NCBI RefSeq assembly: GCF_016862075.1
Contig: NZ_BOMG01000071.1
Span: 58,527-122,526 of the forward strand
Direction: 5' to 3'
DNA length: 64,000 bases
DNA from: Actinoplanes couchii
GTDB lineage: Bacteria; Actinomycetota; Actinomycetes; Mycobacteriales; Micromonosporaceae
Each line of letters starts with the position of its first letter. The stretch's first letter is position 1. The notes under the pieces were generated by a model. The model was given only the letters and a program-made list of their open reading frames with translations. It was not told the DNA's origin and did not search any database. The translations under genes were made by a program, and so were the position numbers. Below are positions 8,161-16,197 of this stretch, one piece after another.

Positions 8161-8787
8161 GTGTCTGCGAAGAGTGTCACCGGGGCGATCAAGGACGCGA
8201 TCCTCGCCGGGGAGTTCATGCCCGGCGAGCGCCTGGTCGAGGCCCAGTTGACCGAGCGGTTCGGGGCCAGCCGGTTCACCGTCCGGGTGGCCCTGCAGGA
8301 CCTGTCCGGTGAGGGGCTGGTGGAGATCCAGCGCAACCGGGGCGCCCAGGTCCGCAAGATCTCGCTCGCCGAGACGATCGAGATCACCCAGGTCCGGATG
8401 GTGCTCGAAGGCTTGGTGGCGGCGCAGGCCGCGGAGCGTGCGACCGCCGGGCAGACCGCCGAGCTGGACGGGATCGCCGGGCAGATGCGGCAGGCGGTGG
8501 CCGACGGCGAGTTCCGCCGCTACAGCGACCTCAACCAGCGCCTGCACGCCATGATCCGGGACATCGCCGGGCACACCACCGCCGACCGGCTGATCGGGAC
8601 GCTGCGGGCCCAGCTGGCCCGGCACCAGTTCATGCTGTCGCTGCTGCCGGGCCGCCCGCAGACGTCGCTGCCGGAGCACGAGCGGATCGTCGCGGCGATC
8701 CGGGCGCACGACCCGGCCGAGGCGGAGGCCGCGATGCGCGCCCACATCGCCAGCGTGATCTCGGTTCTGAAGAGCCTGGACGATTAG
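8161..8787 (+). CDS. GntR-family regulator with FCD effector domain
   Basis: 208 aa, GTG start. The N-terminal winged helix runs from IKDAILAGEFMPGERLVEAQ through FGASRFTVRVALQDL to GLVEIQRNRGAQV; the C-terminal helical FCD domain (about 80-205) has the EITQVRMVLEGLVAAQAAE start and metal-ligand-type His residues (YSDLNQRLH, HTTADRL). FCD regulators usually sense small carboxylates. Its stop overlaps the convergent dioxygenase gene by 4 bp. It is a good candidate to control the adjacent meta-cleavage genes through the palindrome at 12162-12173. Confidence 0.9.
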   Translation: MSAKSVTGAIKDAILAGEFMPGERLVEAQLTERFGASRFTVRVALQDLSGEGLVEIQRNRGAQVRKISLAETIEITQVRMVLEGLVAAQAAERATAGQTAELDGIAGQMRQAVADGEFRRYSDLNQRLHAMIRDIAGHTTADRLIGTLRAQLARHQFMLSLLPGRPQTSLPEHERIVAAIRAHDPAEAEAAMRAHIASVISVLKSLDD

Positions 8788-9731
8788 GGTGAAACAGGCG
8801 GCGTGCCGTGGGTGTGGAACGACGCGATCGTCTGCAGGCCCCACGCCTGGCCCTTGGCCCGTTCCGCCTCGGTCCAGGTGATCACCTCGTGGTCCGGGGC
8901 GAGCAGCAGCCGGGCGCCCGCGTTGCACAGTTCGATCCGGTTTCCGCCCGGCTCCCACACGTACAGGAAGAAAGTCTGTTGAATGGCGTGTTTGTGGGGT
9001 CCGGTCTCGATGTGCACGCCGGCTTCCAGGAAGACGTCGGCGGCCCGGAGGATGTCCTCGCGGGTGTCGGTGGCGAAGGCGATGTGGTGCAGCCGGCCGG
9101 TCGAGCCGGTGCGGTCCCGGGTGTAGACCATGTCGTACGACTTGTCGGTGAACGTGTACCAGATCGCGGCTTTCGTCCCGTCGTTCAGCACGATCTGCTC
9201 GCTGGCCCGCCCGGTGAGAGTGTCGGCGAGGAAGTCGTCCGGGAGGTCCCGCGCCAGGAAGTTCACGTGATCCAGCCGCCGCACGTTGGTGCCCCGCCCG
9301 GGGAAGCGCGCCGCCTGATTCTTCAACGACGGCCGGGTGGCATCGGAGGGAACGTATCGACGAGTCTCGTAGTGGATGCCGAACGCGTGACCGTCGGGGT
9401 CACGGAAGTGGAAGACCGGTCCGTACCCGAAGTCGCTGGTCACCCACTCCTCGCCCAGTCCCGCCGCCTGGATGTCGCGCACCCGCCGGTCGAGGGCCTC
9501 CGGACTGCGGGCCCGGAGCCACGTCCGCCCGATTCCGGACGTACCGCCACCAGTGATCTTGATCGTGAAGCTCTCGTAGTCGTCCCAGGCGTGCAGCCAG
9601 ACACTGTCGCCGCGGCGATCGACCACCTCCAGGGCCATCTGGTCGGTGAAGAACCGGACCGTGTCGTCCAGGACCGGGGTGAGCAGCTCGACGGCGGAGA
9701 CGTGGGCGATGTCGCGGATCTTCTCAACCAT
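8784..9731 (-). CDS. VOC-family (type I) extradiol ring-cleavage dioxygenase
   Basis: 315 aa with two vicinal-oxygen-chelate modules (about 8-125 and 152-275). The catalytic module has the 2-His-1-carboxylate iron ligands in the expected places: H155 (LDHVNF), H215 or H216 (LHHIAFA) and E267 (GNRIEL). This fits a Fe(II) catechol 2,3-dioxygenase-type enzyme. The start overlaps the end of the GalD-like gene by 8 bp, so it is the last gene of a four-gene minus-strand operon. Known gallate and protocatechuate 4,5-cleavage enzymes are LigAB/GalA types, so a VOC enzyme feeding a Gal-type lower pathway is noteworthy. The substrate is unknown. Confidence 0.85.
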   Translation of the reverse strand: MVEKIRDIAHVSAVELLTPVLDDTVRFFTDQMALEVVDRRGDSVWLHAWDDYESFTIKITGGGTSGIGRTWLRARSPEALDRRVRDIQAAGLGEEWVTSDFGYGPVFHFRDPDGHAFGIHYETRRYVPSDATRPSLKNQAARFPGRGTNVRRLDHVNFLARDLPDDFLADTLTGRASEQIVLNDGTKAAIWYTFTDKSYDMVYTRDRTGSTGRLHHIAFATDTREDILRAADVFLEAGVHIETGPHKHAIQQTFFLYVWEPGGNRIELCNAGARLLLAPDHEVITWTEAERAKGQAWGLQTIASFHTHGTPPVSP

Positions 9732-10758
9732 GGTTCCCCCTCGGATGGACGCGCCCGTCCAGGAGCAGGCGCGCGGTGCTGACGACTGCCGACCGCCCGG
9801 ACTCCGGGTCGACGATCACGTCGGAGAAACCGGCCGGATGTTCGATACGGATCGTGCCGGAACCACCGGTGGACCCGACAGTGCCCGGCATCGCCGCCGC
9901 GGTCGCCACGGTCACCGCCGCCAGCACGCCGATCGAGGAGTGCACGCGATGCGGGATGAACATCCGCGAGGCGAGCGTGCCACCGTTCTCCGGCGGGGAG
10001 ATCAAGCACATTTTCGGTACGGTCGTCGCGGTCACGTCACCCAGGCCCATCAACGCGCCGGCGGTGATCCGCAACGCCTCGACCCGGGCGCGCAGACGGT
10101 TGTCCGCCTCCAGTTCGGCCGGGGTCTCGCGCCCGGTGACACCCACCGAGGCCGCGGTCAGCAGCACCACCGGCATGCCGTTGTCGATCAGGGTGGCCGG
10201 GGTGCCGTCCAGGTCGTCGACGGGGCGCCCGGTCGGCAGCAGCGCCGCGGCCACCGACCCGGCGGTGTCCCGGAACTCGACCTCGATCCGCGCCGCGGTT
10301 CCGGGGACGCCGCTGAGTTCGGTGTCGCCGGAGTACTCGACGCGGCCGCCCGGGGTGCGGACGGTCACCACGGCCAGGGCGCCGGTGTTGAGCATGCGGA
10401 CCCGTACCGGCGTGGTGTCGTCGCCGGCCGTGACCAGGCCTCGCTCGATGGCGAACGGGCCCACCCCGGCCAGGATGTTGCCGCAGGGTTGTCCGGTGTC
10501 GACCCTCGGGTGGTCGACCGCCACCTGCAGGAACAGGTAGTCGACGTCGGCGTCCGGGTCGTCGGAGCGGTTGACCACGGCGACCTTGCTGGTCAGCGGG
10601 TGGGCGCCGCCGATGCCGTCGATCTGCCGGGGGTCGGGGGAGCCCATGATCTGCAGCAGGAGGGTGTCGCGCTCCTCGTCCGTTGCGGGGAGATCCTCGC
10701 GGAGGAAGTACGCGCCCTTGGACGTCCCGCCTCGAATGATCATCACGGGGACGCTCAT
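9724..10758 (-). CDS. galD: 4-oxalomesaconate tautomerase-like PrpF-family protein
   Basis: 344 aa. PrpF/GalD proteins have a diaminopimelate-epimerase fold and isomerise double bonds of unsaturated tricarboxylates; GalD converts keto to enol 4-oxalomesaconate. The N-terminus IIRGGTSKGAYFLREDLP and GIGGAHPLTSKVAVV are the family signatures; MGLGDVTATTVPKMCLISPP lies in the second half. It follows the GalC-like gene with a 4-bp overlap and is itself followed by the dioxygenase gene. GalB and GalC homologues in the same operon make the GalD role likely rather than the methylcitrate (PrpF) role. Confidence 0.82.
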   Translation of the reverse strand: MSVPVMIIRGGTSKGAYFLREDLPATDEERDTLLLQIMGSPDPRQIDGIGGAHPLTSKVAVVNRSDDPDADVDYLFLQVAVDHPRVDTGQPCGNILAGVGPFAIERGLVTAGDDTTPVRVRMLNTGALAVVTVRTPGGRVEYSGDTELSGVPGTAARIEVEFRDTAGSVAAALLPTGRPVDDLDGTPATLIDNGMPVVLLTAASVGVTGRETPAELEADNRLRARVEALRITAGALMGLGDVTATTVPKMCLISPPENGGTLASRMFIPHRVHSSIGVLAAVTVATAAAMPGTVGSTGGSGTIRIEHPAGFSDVIVDPESGRSAVVSTARLLLDGRVHPRGNHG

Positions 10759-11435
10759 TCGTAGATCACCCCCAGTTGTTCGAGGAGGGGGCGGAGTTCG
10801 TACATGTCGAGCCCGAGTTCACCTGCGGCGAGGCGGCTCCGTTTCGAAATTTCGGTATCTATCCTTTTCTGAGCGGTGATCCGGACCTCCGCCGCGCGTG
10901 CGTGCGGCACGACCACCACCCCGTCGTCGTCGGCGACGATCGCGTCTCCGGGATGGATCGACTGGCCGCCGGCGACGATCGGCACGTTGACCGATCCCGG
11001 ACTGGCCTTGACCGTTCCCGCTGTGCTGACCGCCCGGGCCCACACCGGGAACCCCATCTCGCGCAGCTCGGCGACATCACGCACCCCGGCGTCCAGGACC
11101 ACCCCGATCGCCCCGTGCGCCCGCAGCGAGGTGGCCAGCAGCTCGCCGAGCATCCCGTCGGTCGACGGCGACGTGGTCGTGACCACGACGACGTCACCGG
11201 GCCGGACCTGCTCCACCGCCGCGTGGATCATCAGGTTGTCGCCGGGATGGCAGGAGACGGTCACCGCGCTGCCGGCGATCCGCGCCCCGGCCTGGATCGG
11301 GGTGATCGCGGGGGAGAGGGCGCCCCGCCGGCCGTCGGCCTCGTGCACGGTCGACGCCCCGGCCGCCGCCAGGCTCGTCAGGATCCCGGCGGGCACCCGC
11401 TCGATCGACCGCACCACCACGTGCCGCGCGGTCAC
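10755..11435 (-). CDS. galC: 4-carboxy-4-hydroxy-2-oxoadipate aldolase, RraA/HMG aldolase family
   Basis: 226 aa from the GTG at 11435 (GTGA overlap with the upstream hydratase gene). Class II pyruvate aldolase of the LigK/GalC group, cleaving 4-carboxy-4-hydroxy-2-oxoadipate to pyruvate and oxaloacetate. Visible are the GELLATSLRAHGAIGVVLDAGVRD stretch with the metal and substrate ligands (Asp-x-x-x-Arg-Asp), and MGFPVWARAVSTAGTVK, all typical of the family. An upstream in-frame extension to 11666 is noise from the overlapping gene. Confidence 0.85.
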   Translation of the reverse strand: MTARHVVVRSIERVPAGILTSLAAAGASTVHEADGRRGALSPAITPIQAGARIAGSAVTVSCHPGDNLMIHAAVEQVRPGDVVVVTTTSPSTDGMLGELLATSLRAHGAIGVVLDAGVRDVAELREMGFPVWARAVSTAGTVKASPGSVNVPIVAGGQSIHPGDAIVADDDGVVVVPHARAAEVRITAQKRIDTEISKRSRLAAGELGLDMYELRPLLEQLGVIYE

Positions 11436-12154
11436 GACAGCTCCCGGGTGACCTGCGGGTAGATCCGCATGTACGCCTCGGCCCGGGTGTCGTTCGGCAG
11501 CCCCAGGTTGGGGCCGGAGTTGCGGGCCGCCTGCAGACCGCGCCGGCTGCCCAGCTCGGTGTAGTAGGTGTGCAGGTGCTTCTGGGCGGCCAGGATCCGC
11601 ATGGCCGCACACTTGGTCTCCCACACCTCGGTGACGTCGAGCAGCACGTTCGGCAGGAAACCGCACTGTTCGGGCTGGTGCGGCTCGAAGCAGAACACCG
11701 GCGGCGCCCCGATCACGCCGCCCGGCCCCTCCACTCCCGGGGCCTGCGCCAGCACCCGGGCCTTCAGAGCCAGGGCATGGGCAAAACCATGATCATTGTT
11801 GTACGGGTCGGTGGGCGCGTGGGTCAGCACGGTGGCCGGTTGCACCTCCCGGTACAGATCGATCAGCCCCCGCAGCAACTCCGGCGTCTCGACGAGCGGG
11901 TAGTCGTTCGCGTCGAAGAACCGGATCTGGGCCCCGAGGGTCTTCGCGGCCTCCTCGGCCTCACCCCGCCGATGGTCCTTGACCTGCTGCAGCGTGTAGC
12001 CCTGACGCCACAGCGAGGCCGACTCACCACGCTCGCCGAAACTCATGCAGCCGATCACCACCCGCTGCCCGCGGGCGGTGGCCAGGGCGATCGCGCCGCC
12101 GGCCCGCCACACGAAATCCCCGGGATGCGCGGTAAGCACCAGTGTCGCAGTCAT
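11432..12154 (-). CDS. galB: 4-oxalomesaconate hydratase-like PIG-L family protein
   Basis: 240 aa from the ATG at 12154. PIG-L/LmbE fold; the zinc motif appears as AHPGDFVW rather than the AHPDDE of deacetylases, which is the variant found in GalB hydratases, and HAPTDPYNNDHGFAH carries the second histidine cluster. GalB adds water to 4-oxalomesaconate in gallate breakdown. First gene of the minus-strand catabolic operon. An ATG at 12163 is an alternative start but would place the palindrome at 12162-12173 on the start codon. No strong ribosome binding site is visible, so the transcript may be nearly leaderless. Confidence 0.82.
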   Translation of the reverse strand: MTATLVLTAHPGDFVWRAGGAIALATARGQRVVIGCMSFGERGESASLWRQGYTLQQVKDHRRGEAEEAAKTLGAQIRFFDANDYPLVETPELLRGLIDLYREVQPATVLTHAPTDPYNNDHGFAHALALKARVLAQAPGVEGPGGVIGAPPVFCFEPHQPEQCGFLPNVLLDVTEVWETKCAAMRILAAQKHLHTYYTELGSRRGLQAARNSGPNLGLPNDTRAEAYMRIYPQVTRELS

Positions 12155-12161
12155 GCCGCAC

Positions 12162-12173
12162 ATTGTTGACAAT
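12162..12173. promoter_or_regulatory. Palindromic operator candidate ATTGTTGACAAT
   Basis: Perfect inverted repeat ATTGT-TG-ACAAT in the 47-bp gap between the divergent galB-like gene and the dehydrogenase gene. Its form matches sites bound by GntR/FCD regulators, and an FCD regulator is encoded at 8161. TTGACA inside it could also serve as a -35 element for the rightward gene. The gap is otherwise too short for two separate control regions. Confidence 0.6.
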
Positions 12174-12201
12174 CCTGTCGCCAAAGGGGAAGACTTGCTC
12201 C

Positions 12202-12987
12202 ATGACAATCGTCGCCGTCCTCGGGCTCGGGGAAGCCGGTGGTCTGCTGGCCACCGACCTGGCCGCCGCCGGCGCCACCGTCCAGGCCTTCGACCCGGTG
12301 GTTCCTCGCGGCGATTTCCATAGTGACGCCGAGGCGGTCGCAGGAGCGTCGCTGATTCTGAGCGTCAACAGCGCCGCCGACGCGGTCGCCGCCCTGCGCG
12401 ACTCGCTGCCCGCACTGGCGCCCGGCGCGATCTGGGCCGACCTCAACACCGCGACACCGGCGCTGAAGGAGACGCTCGCCGGCCTGTTCCCGCGGGTCGT
12501 CGACGTGGCCCTGATGGCGCCGGTCCCCGGCCGCGGGCTGCGCACCCCGATGACCGCCAGCGGCCCGGCCGCCGCCGAGCTGGCCGGGGTGCTGGGCGGG
12601 TTCGGCGCCACGGTCACCGTGCTGGACGGGCCGGTCGGTGCGGCCGCCACCCGCAAACTGCTGCGCAGCGTCTTCTACAAGGGGATGGCCGCGGCCGTCG
12701 TCGAGGCCCTGGACGCGGCGCGGGCCGCCGGGCTGGAGGAGTGGCTGCGCGGCAACATCCGCGACGAGCTGATCCGGGCCGACGCCGCCACCCTGGACCG
12801 CCTGGTCGACGGCTCGCACCGGCACGCCGTGCGGCGGCGCGACGAGATGGCCGCCGCGACCGAGCTGCTCGGCGACCTGGGTGTGCCGCCGCGCGTCGCG
12901 GCGGCGGCCCGGGACGTGCTAGCCGGGCTGACTCATCGCCAGGGCCTCGGCGGCGATCTCCAGCAGAGCCTCGACGGGGTCGCCTGA
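12202..12987 (+). CDS. NAD(P)-binding 6-phosphogluconate dehydrogenase-like protein with DUF1932-type C-terminus
   Basis: 261 aa from the ATG at 12202, preceded by the ribosome binding site AAGGGGAAG. The N-terminal Rossmann fold reads VAVLGLGEAGGLLATDLAAAG; the middle has the substrate-loop equivalent MAPVPGRGLRTPM, and the C-terminal helical part (KLLRSVFYKGMAAAVVEALDAA) matches the DUF1932-type domain of beta-hydroxyacid dehydrogenase relatives. Divergent from the galB-like gene across a shared palindrome, so probably co-regulated and acting on an intermediate of the same pathway. Its 3' end overlaps the convergent amidoligase gene by 69 bp. Confidence 0.8.
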   Translation: MTIVAVLGLGEAGGLLATDLAAAGATVQAFDPVVPRGDFHSDAEAVAGASLILSVNSAADAVAALRDSLPALAPGAIWADLNTATPALKETLAGLFPRVVDVALMAPVPGRGLRTPMTASGPAAAELAGVLGGFGATVTVLDGPVGAAATRKLLRSVFYKGMAAAVVEALDAARAAGLEEWLRGNIRDELIRADAATLDRLVDGSHRHAVRRRDEMAAATELLGDLGVPPRVAAAARDVLAGLTHRQGLGGDLQQSLDGVA

Positions 12988-13977
12988 CGGCGGCGGCAGC
13001 GGAGCCGGGTCCTCGCACCGGTCCAGCAGCAGCTCGACGAGCGCGGCCCGCTGCACGATCGCCTCCGGGTCGATGGCGCCGGGCAGGATCCGGACCTCGA
13101 CGGTGTCCCGGACCGGGGTGTCGGTCAGCACCTGCATCAGGTTGACGTCGAAGAACTTGGTCAGCCCGCCCTCGGTCGCGGCCGTGCGCAACTCCGCCTC
13201 GGACGGGTTCCCGGCGACCGCGGAGACCAGCGGCTCGGGCAGCGGGGCCAGCCGGCGGCAGGCCGGGTTGGTGGCCAGCAGCGCCCGCAACGGCTCCCGG
13301 TAATGCGCGAACAGCCGCACCACGTTGGCCAGGGCAGCCGGATCACGGAACGGCTTGCCGTCCACGTGCAGATGCACCGCCGCCTCGGTGGGCACGGTGA
13401 ACCCCAGCTCACGGGCCGGGCCGAGCAGCTCGGCGAGGGCCTCGTGATGACCGTGGGCCAGCGGCGGGGTGACGATCTCGCAGGGGCGCTCGCGTTCCCC
13501 GCCGGCCGGTGCGGCCAGAGCGATCGTGGAACCCGATGAATCGTCCAGCCGCAGGAACGGCCCGTGCCGGGACGGGACGGTGCCCCAGAGGCGGCCGGCC
13601 GGTTCCAGGACCTCGTCCAGGGGGCCGGCCGGGTCGCACTGTGCCGCGAGCAGTCGCAGCAGACGAGCGTCGTCGGTGAGGACCCGGAACCAGCCGGTGA
13701 TCGCGGGCCGCGAACGGTCCAGGCCGTCCATCAGCGTCACGTCGTCCACCAGGGTGCACAACAGGGCGCCGTCCGCACGGCGCACCTCGAAACCCTGGGT
13801 AAGATGCAGGAACCGCCCCAGGCCCGGGACCAGGGACGGTTCGCTGTCGTGGTGCCAGATCGGCCGGACGCTGCCCCCACAGCGTCCGGCCAGGTCCTCG
13901 GCGAGGGTGCGCCGGCTGACCCCGGACGGGGCCATCAGCTCGATCTCGAAGCCGATTCGCCGGCGCAGGGTCGTCAC
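12919..13977 (-). CDS. Putative amidoligase (COOH-NH2 ligase superfamily)
   Basis: 352 aa. RIGFEIELMAP at the N-terminus is the hallmark of the Amidoligase_2 group, a glutamine-synthetase-fold family thought to join carboxyl and amine groups of peptides or small molecules using ATP. Further conserved pieces are HHDSEPSLVPG, CEIVTPPL near residue 185, HLHVDGKPF near 215, and EVRILPGAID near 310, matching the acidic and histidine ligands of the active site. ATGA overlap with the upstream repeat-protein gene suggests co-transcription with the sigma-factor locus. The substrate is unknown. Confidence 0.75.
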   Translation of the reverse strand: MTTLRRRIGFEIELMAPSGVSRRTLAEDLAGRCGGSVRPIWHHDSEPSLVPGLGRFLHLTQGFEVRRADGALLCTLVDDVTLMDGLDRSRPAITGWFRVLTDDARLLRLLAAQCDPAGPLDEVLEPAGRLWGTVPSRHGPFLRLDDSSGSTIALAAPAGGERERPCEIVTPPLAHGHHEALAELLGPARELGFTVPTEAAVHLHVDGKPFRDPAALANVVRLFAHYREPLRALLATNPACRRLAPLPEPLVSAVAGNPSEAELRTAATEGGLTKFFDVNLMQVLTDTPVRDTVEVRILPGAIDPEAIVQRAALVELLLDRCEDPAPLPPPSGDPVEALLEIAAEALAMSQPG

Positions 13978-14840
13978 GGCTCGAACGGCAGTTTCTTGCC
14001 GGCGAGCAGCTTCTCGCCACCCGCGATCTTGGCGTCGTACGCGGTCTTCAGCTTCCAGATCTTGGCGAGCTTGACGGCGTCGTCGTAGTCGTACCCGGCG
14101 TCGAAGAACTTGCCGACCGCCCGGGACTTCTCGCCCTCGGCGACCTCTTCCTTCGACGGCTTCGGGATCGGCAGCTCCTCGCCGGCGAGCAGCTTCTTGC
14201 CGGCCTTCAGCTTGGCGTCACCGGTGTCGGCGAGCTTCCAGATCTCGGCGAGCTTGACGGCGTCGTCGTAGTCGTACCCGGAGTTGAAGTACTCGGCGAA
14301 CTGCTTGTCCTGCTCCGGGTCGATCGGCTCCTCGCCGCCGACCGGGCCGTCACCGTTCGGGATCGGGTTGACCGGCAGGTTCTCCCCGGCCAGCAGCTTC
14401 AGGCCGGCGACCGCCTTGGCCTGGGCGAACTTGTCCGCACCGAGGTTCCACAGCTTGGCCAGCTCGACCGCGTTGTCGTAGCCGTACCCGGCCGCGAAGT
14501 ACGCGTCGAAGCCCGCCGTGGTCTCCGCGTCGGTCAGCTCCTTCGCCGGGTCGATGGTGGGCGCGGTGCTCGGCGTGGCGGCCGGCGCCGCGGCCTGGAT
14601 CGAGCCGGAATCGGCCGTGGCGGTGGTCGCCGGTCCGGCCGGAAGCATGGCCGGCAGCTGGGTGATACCCGCGATCAGGCCGGCGCTCAGCGCCACCCCG
14701 CCCGCGGCCTGGGCGCCCCGGCGGCGCCACGAGTACTTCCGGGACAGCTCCTCGACGCGGGCAAAGACCGCAGCGGGATCCGGCGTGTCGTTCTCATGTT
14801 TGGTGAAGGCTTCGCGCAGCCGGTCCTGGTGCTCAGTCAC
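13974..14840 (-). CDS. Membrane-anchored protein with three GYDYDDAVKLA-type repeats
   Basis: 288 aa. The N-terminus (MTEHQDRLREAF, then PDPAAVFARVEELSRKYSWRRRGAQ) and a single membrane helix (about 44-66) give the layout of a SigE-linked membrane partner: cytoplasmic N-terminus, helix, Ala/Thr-rich linker. Outside, three copies of a roughly 45-residue unit follow at 111-157, 181-225 and 244-288, each with YF-x-x-GYDYDDAVKLA, then WKL, then GKKLLAGEELP; the first copy is the most diverged. The gene follows a SigE-type sigma factor gene by 10 bp, so an anti-sigma or sensing role is plausible (inference). I do not recognise the repeat as a named domain. Confidence 0.7.
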   Translation of the reverse strand: MTEHQDRLREAFTKHENDTPDPAAVFARVEELSRKYSWRRRGAQAAGGVALSAGLIAGITQLPAMLPAGPATTATADSGSIQAAAPAATPSTAPTIDPAKELTDAETTAGFDAYFAAGYGYDNAVELAKLWNLGADKFAQAKAVAGLKLLAGENLPVNPIPNGDGPVGGEEPIDPEQDKQFAEYFNSGYDYDDAVKLAEIWKLADTGDAKLKAGKKLLAGEELPIPKPSKEEVAEGEKSRAVGKFFDAGYDYDDAVKLAKIWKLKTAYDAKIAGGEKLLAGKKLPFEP

Positions 14841-14850
14841 GACCCGTCTC

Positions 14851-15393
14851 CTAGGCGTGGGCTCGTAATTCCGACTCCTGATGGAGTCGGAGGGTCTTCA
14901 ATGCCCTCGAGGCGTGGCTGCGCACCGTGGCGGTGGCGCACCCGAGCTGGTCGGCGATCTGCTCGTCGTCCATCTGCTCGTAGTAACGCATCACCAGCAC
15001 CGCGCGCTGCTTACGCCCGAGTGTGGCCAGCCGGTGCCAGAGAGCGTCGGCCTCGACCACACCGTCGGCGTGATCGCGGACACCGCCGCGGGCATCGTCC
15101 AGCTCGATCAATCGTTCCCCGGCAGCGTGCACGTGCCGGACCGCCCAGCTGCGCCGCCACGACAGGTACTCGTTGAGAACCATGCGTCGGACGTACGCCT
15201 CCGGGGAGTCGGCATCGCTGATCCGCTTCCAGCGGACCTGGGCACGAGCCAGTACCTCCTGGACCACGTCCTGCGCCAGGTCCCGGTCACCGGTGAGAAC
15301 CACCGCGTAACGAAGGAGACTCGGCAGGCGCGCCAGCGCGAATTGCTCGAAGGTCACACCCACATCGACGCATCCCGCACCCGAGTTGTGCAC
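14851..15393 (-). CDS. SigE-family ECF RNA polymerase sigma factor
   Basis: 180 aa. Region 2 (LPSLLRYAVVLTGDRDLAQDVVQEVLARA) and region 4 (LGRKQRAVLVMRYYEQMDDEQIADQLGCATATVRSHASRALKTLR) are clear, with a short linker as in the actinobacterial SigE-like ECF group. The ATG at 15393 is the longest start; a GTG at 15357 (just before TFEQFALARLP) matches the usual family N-terminus and may be the real one. It precedes the membrane repeat protein by 10 bp, an arrangement typical of a sigma factor and its membrane partner. Confidence 0.88.
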   Translation of the reverse strand: MHNSGAGCVDVGVTFEQFALARLPSLLRYAVVLTGDRDLAQDVVQEVLARAQVRWKRISDADSPEAYVRRMVLNEYLSWRRSWAVRHVHAAGERLIELDDARGGVRDHADGVVEADALWHRLATLGRKQRAVLVMRYYEQMDDEQIADQLGCATATVRSHASRALKTLRLHQESELRAHA

Positions 15394-15439
15394 TCGATTC
15401 CCGATTTAATTTCCGGCCGCCGCGGGTCGTCCCGAACTT

Positions 15440-15466
15440 TCAAGTCGCCGGGGCGGACGCCGATAA
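15440..15466 (+). promoter_or_regulatory. FliA/WhiG-type (sigma-28-like) promoter candidate for the PilZ gene
   Basis: GCCGATAA at 15459-15466 is exactly the -10 element used by the FliA/WhiG sigma class. Eleven bases upstream lies TCAAGTCG (15440-15447), matching 5 of 8 positions of the classical TAAAGTTT -35 element at the classical 11-bp spacing. Transcription would start near 15473, giving a leader of about 38 nt to the PilZ gene. Confidence 0.6.
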
Positions 15467-15510
15467 GGGGCACAGTCCCGAACTGCCGTCCCGGCGTGTC
15501 ACAGAGGTGA

Positions 15511-16197
15511 ATGATGATCAACGGTTCAGCTGGTTTGATGTCCGCCCCCGGGGTGGAGGGAGCGGCACCGACCGAGTTGCCGGAGATCGGTGCAGCGGTC
15601 TTCCTGGTCCTCGGCGACGGCGTCAACCTCCGGTCCCGGGTGGAAGCCGTCGACGGGAACACCATCACCGTCGCGGCGCCCCTGGAGACCACCGACATGT
15701 CGGTGTTCGAACCCGGCCGCGAGTTCGAGATCTTCTGGGCGCCGCCGCGCACCCGGGTGATCCTGCCCTGCCGACTGGTCGCCGTCTCCGGCAGCGCCCC
15801 GTCCCGCTGGACGGTGGTTCCGGCCGGCCCGTCCCGCCACGACAACCGCCGCGAGTACGTCCGGGGCGGCGCCGGAGCCGTCGTCCGTCTCGAGGCCGAG
15901 GTGGAGGGGCAGCCCGCCGAAGGTGTCCTGCTGGACATCAGCGAGGGCGGTCTGCGCTGCTGGATCGACGAGGTGACGTCGCTGAAACAGGGCGACCGGG
16001 TCTCCGCCACGGTGTGGCTGGGCACCGCGGAGGCCCATCTGAGCGGCACGGTCCTGAACGTCCGGGAAGCCCCCCACGGCGACCCGGGCCAGCACCTGAT
16101 CCTGACCTTCGGCACCGGCGAGGACATGGCCCAGATGATCCGCCAGTACATCATGGCCTGGGAGATCGGCGAACGCCGCCGCAACCGCCGAGCCTGA
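15511..16197 (+). CDS. PilZ domain protein, YcgR-like
   Basis: 228 aa. The N-terminal beta-rich part (about 20-105) resembles the YcgR/flagellar-brake domain; the C-terminal PilZ domain begins with the cyclic-di-GMP motif RHDNRREYVR (RxxxR) near residue 110 and has DISEGG (D-x-S-x-x-G) about 35 residues later. Such proteins bind cyclic-di-GMP and modulate flagellar motor or surface functions. The upstream FliA/WhiG-type promoter supports a link with flagellated spores. Two ATGs (15511, 15514) follow the GAGGTGA ribosome binding site; the second has slightly better spacing. The stop codon lies in the first unit of a short tandem repeat. Confidence 0.85.
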   Translation: MMINGSAGLMSAPGVEGAAPTELPEIGAAVFLVLGDGVNLRSRVEAVDGNTITVAAPLETTDMSVFEPGREFEIFWAPPRTRVILPCRLVAVSGSAPSRWTVVPAGPSRHDNRREYVRGGAGAVVRLEAEVEGQPAEGVLLDISEGGLRCWIDEVTSLKQGDRVSATVWLGTAEAHLSGTVLNVREAPHGDPGQHLILTFGTGEDMAQMIRQYIMAWEIGERRRNRRA

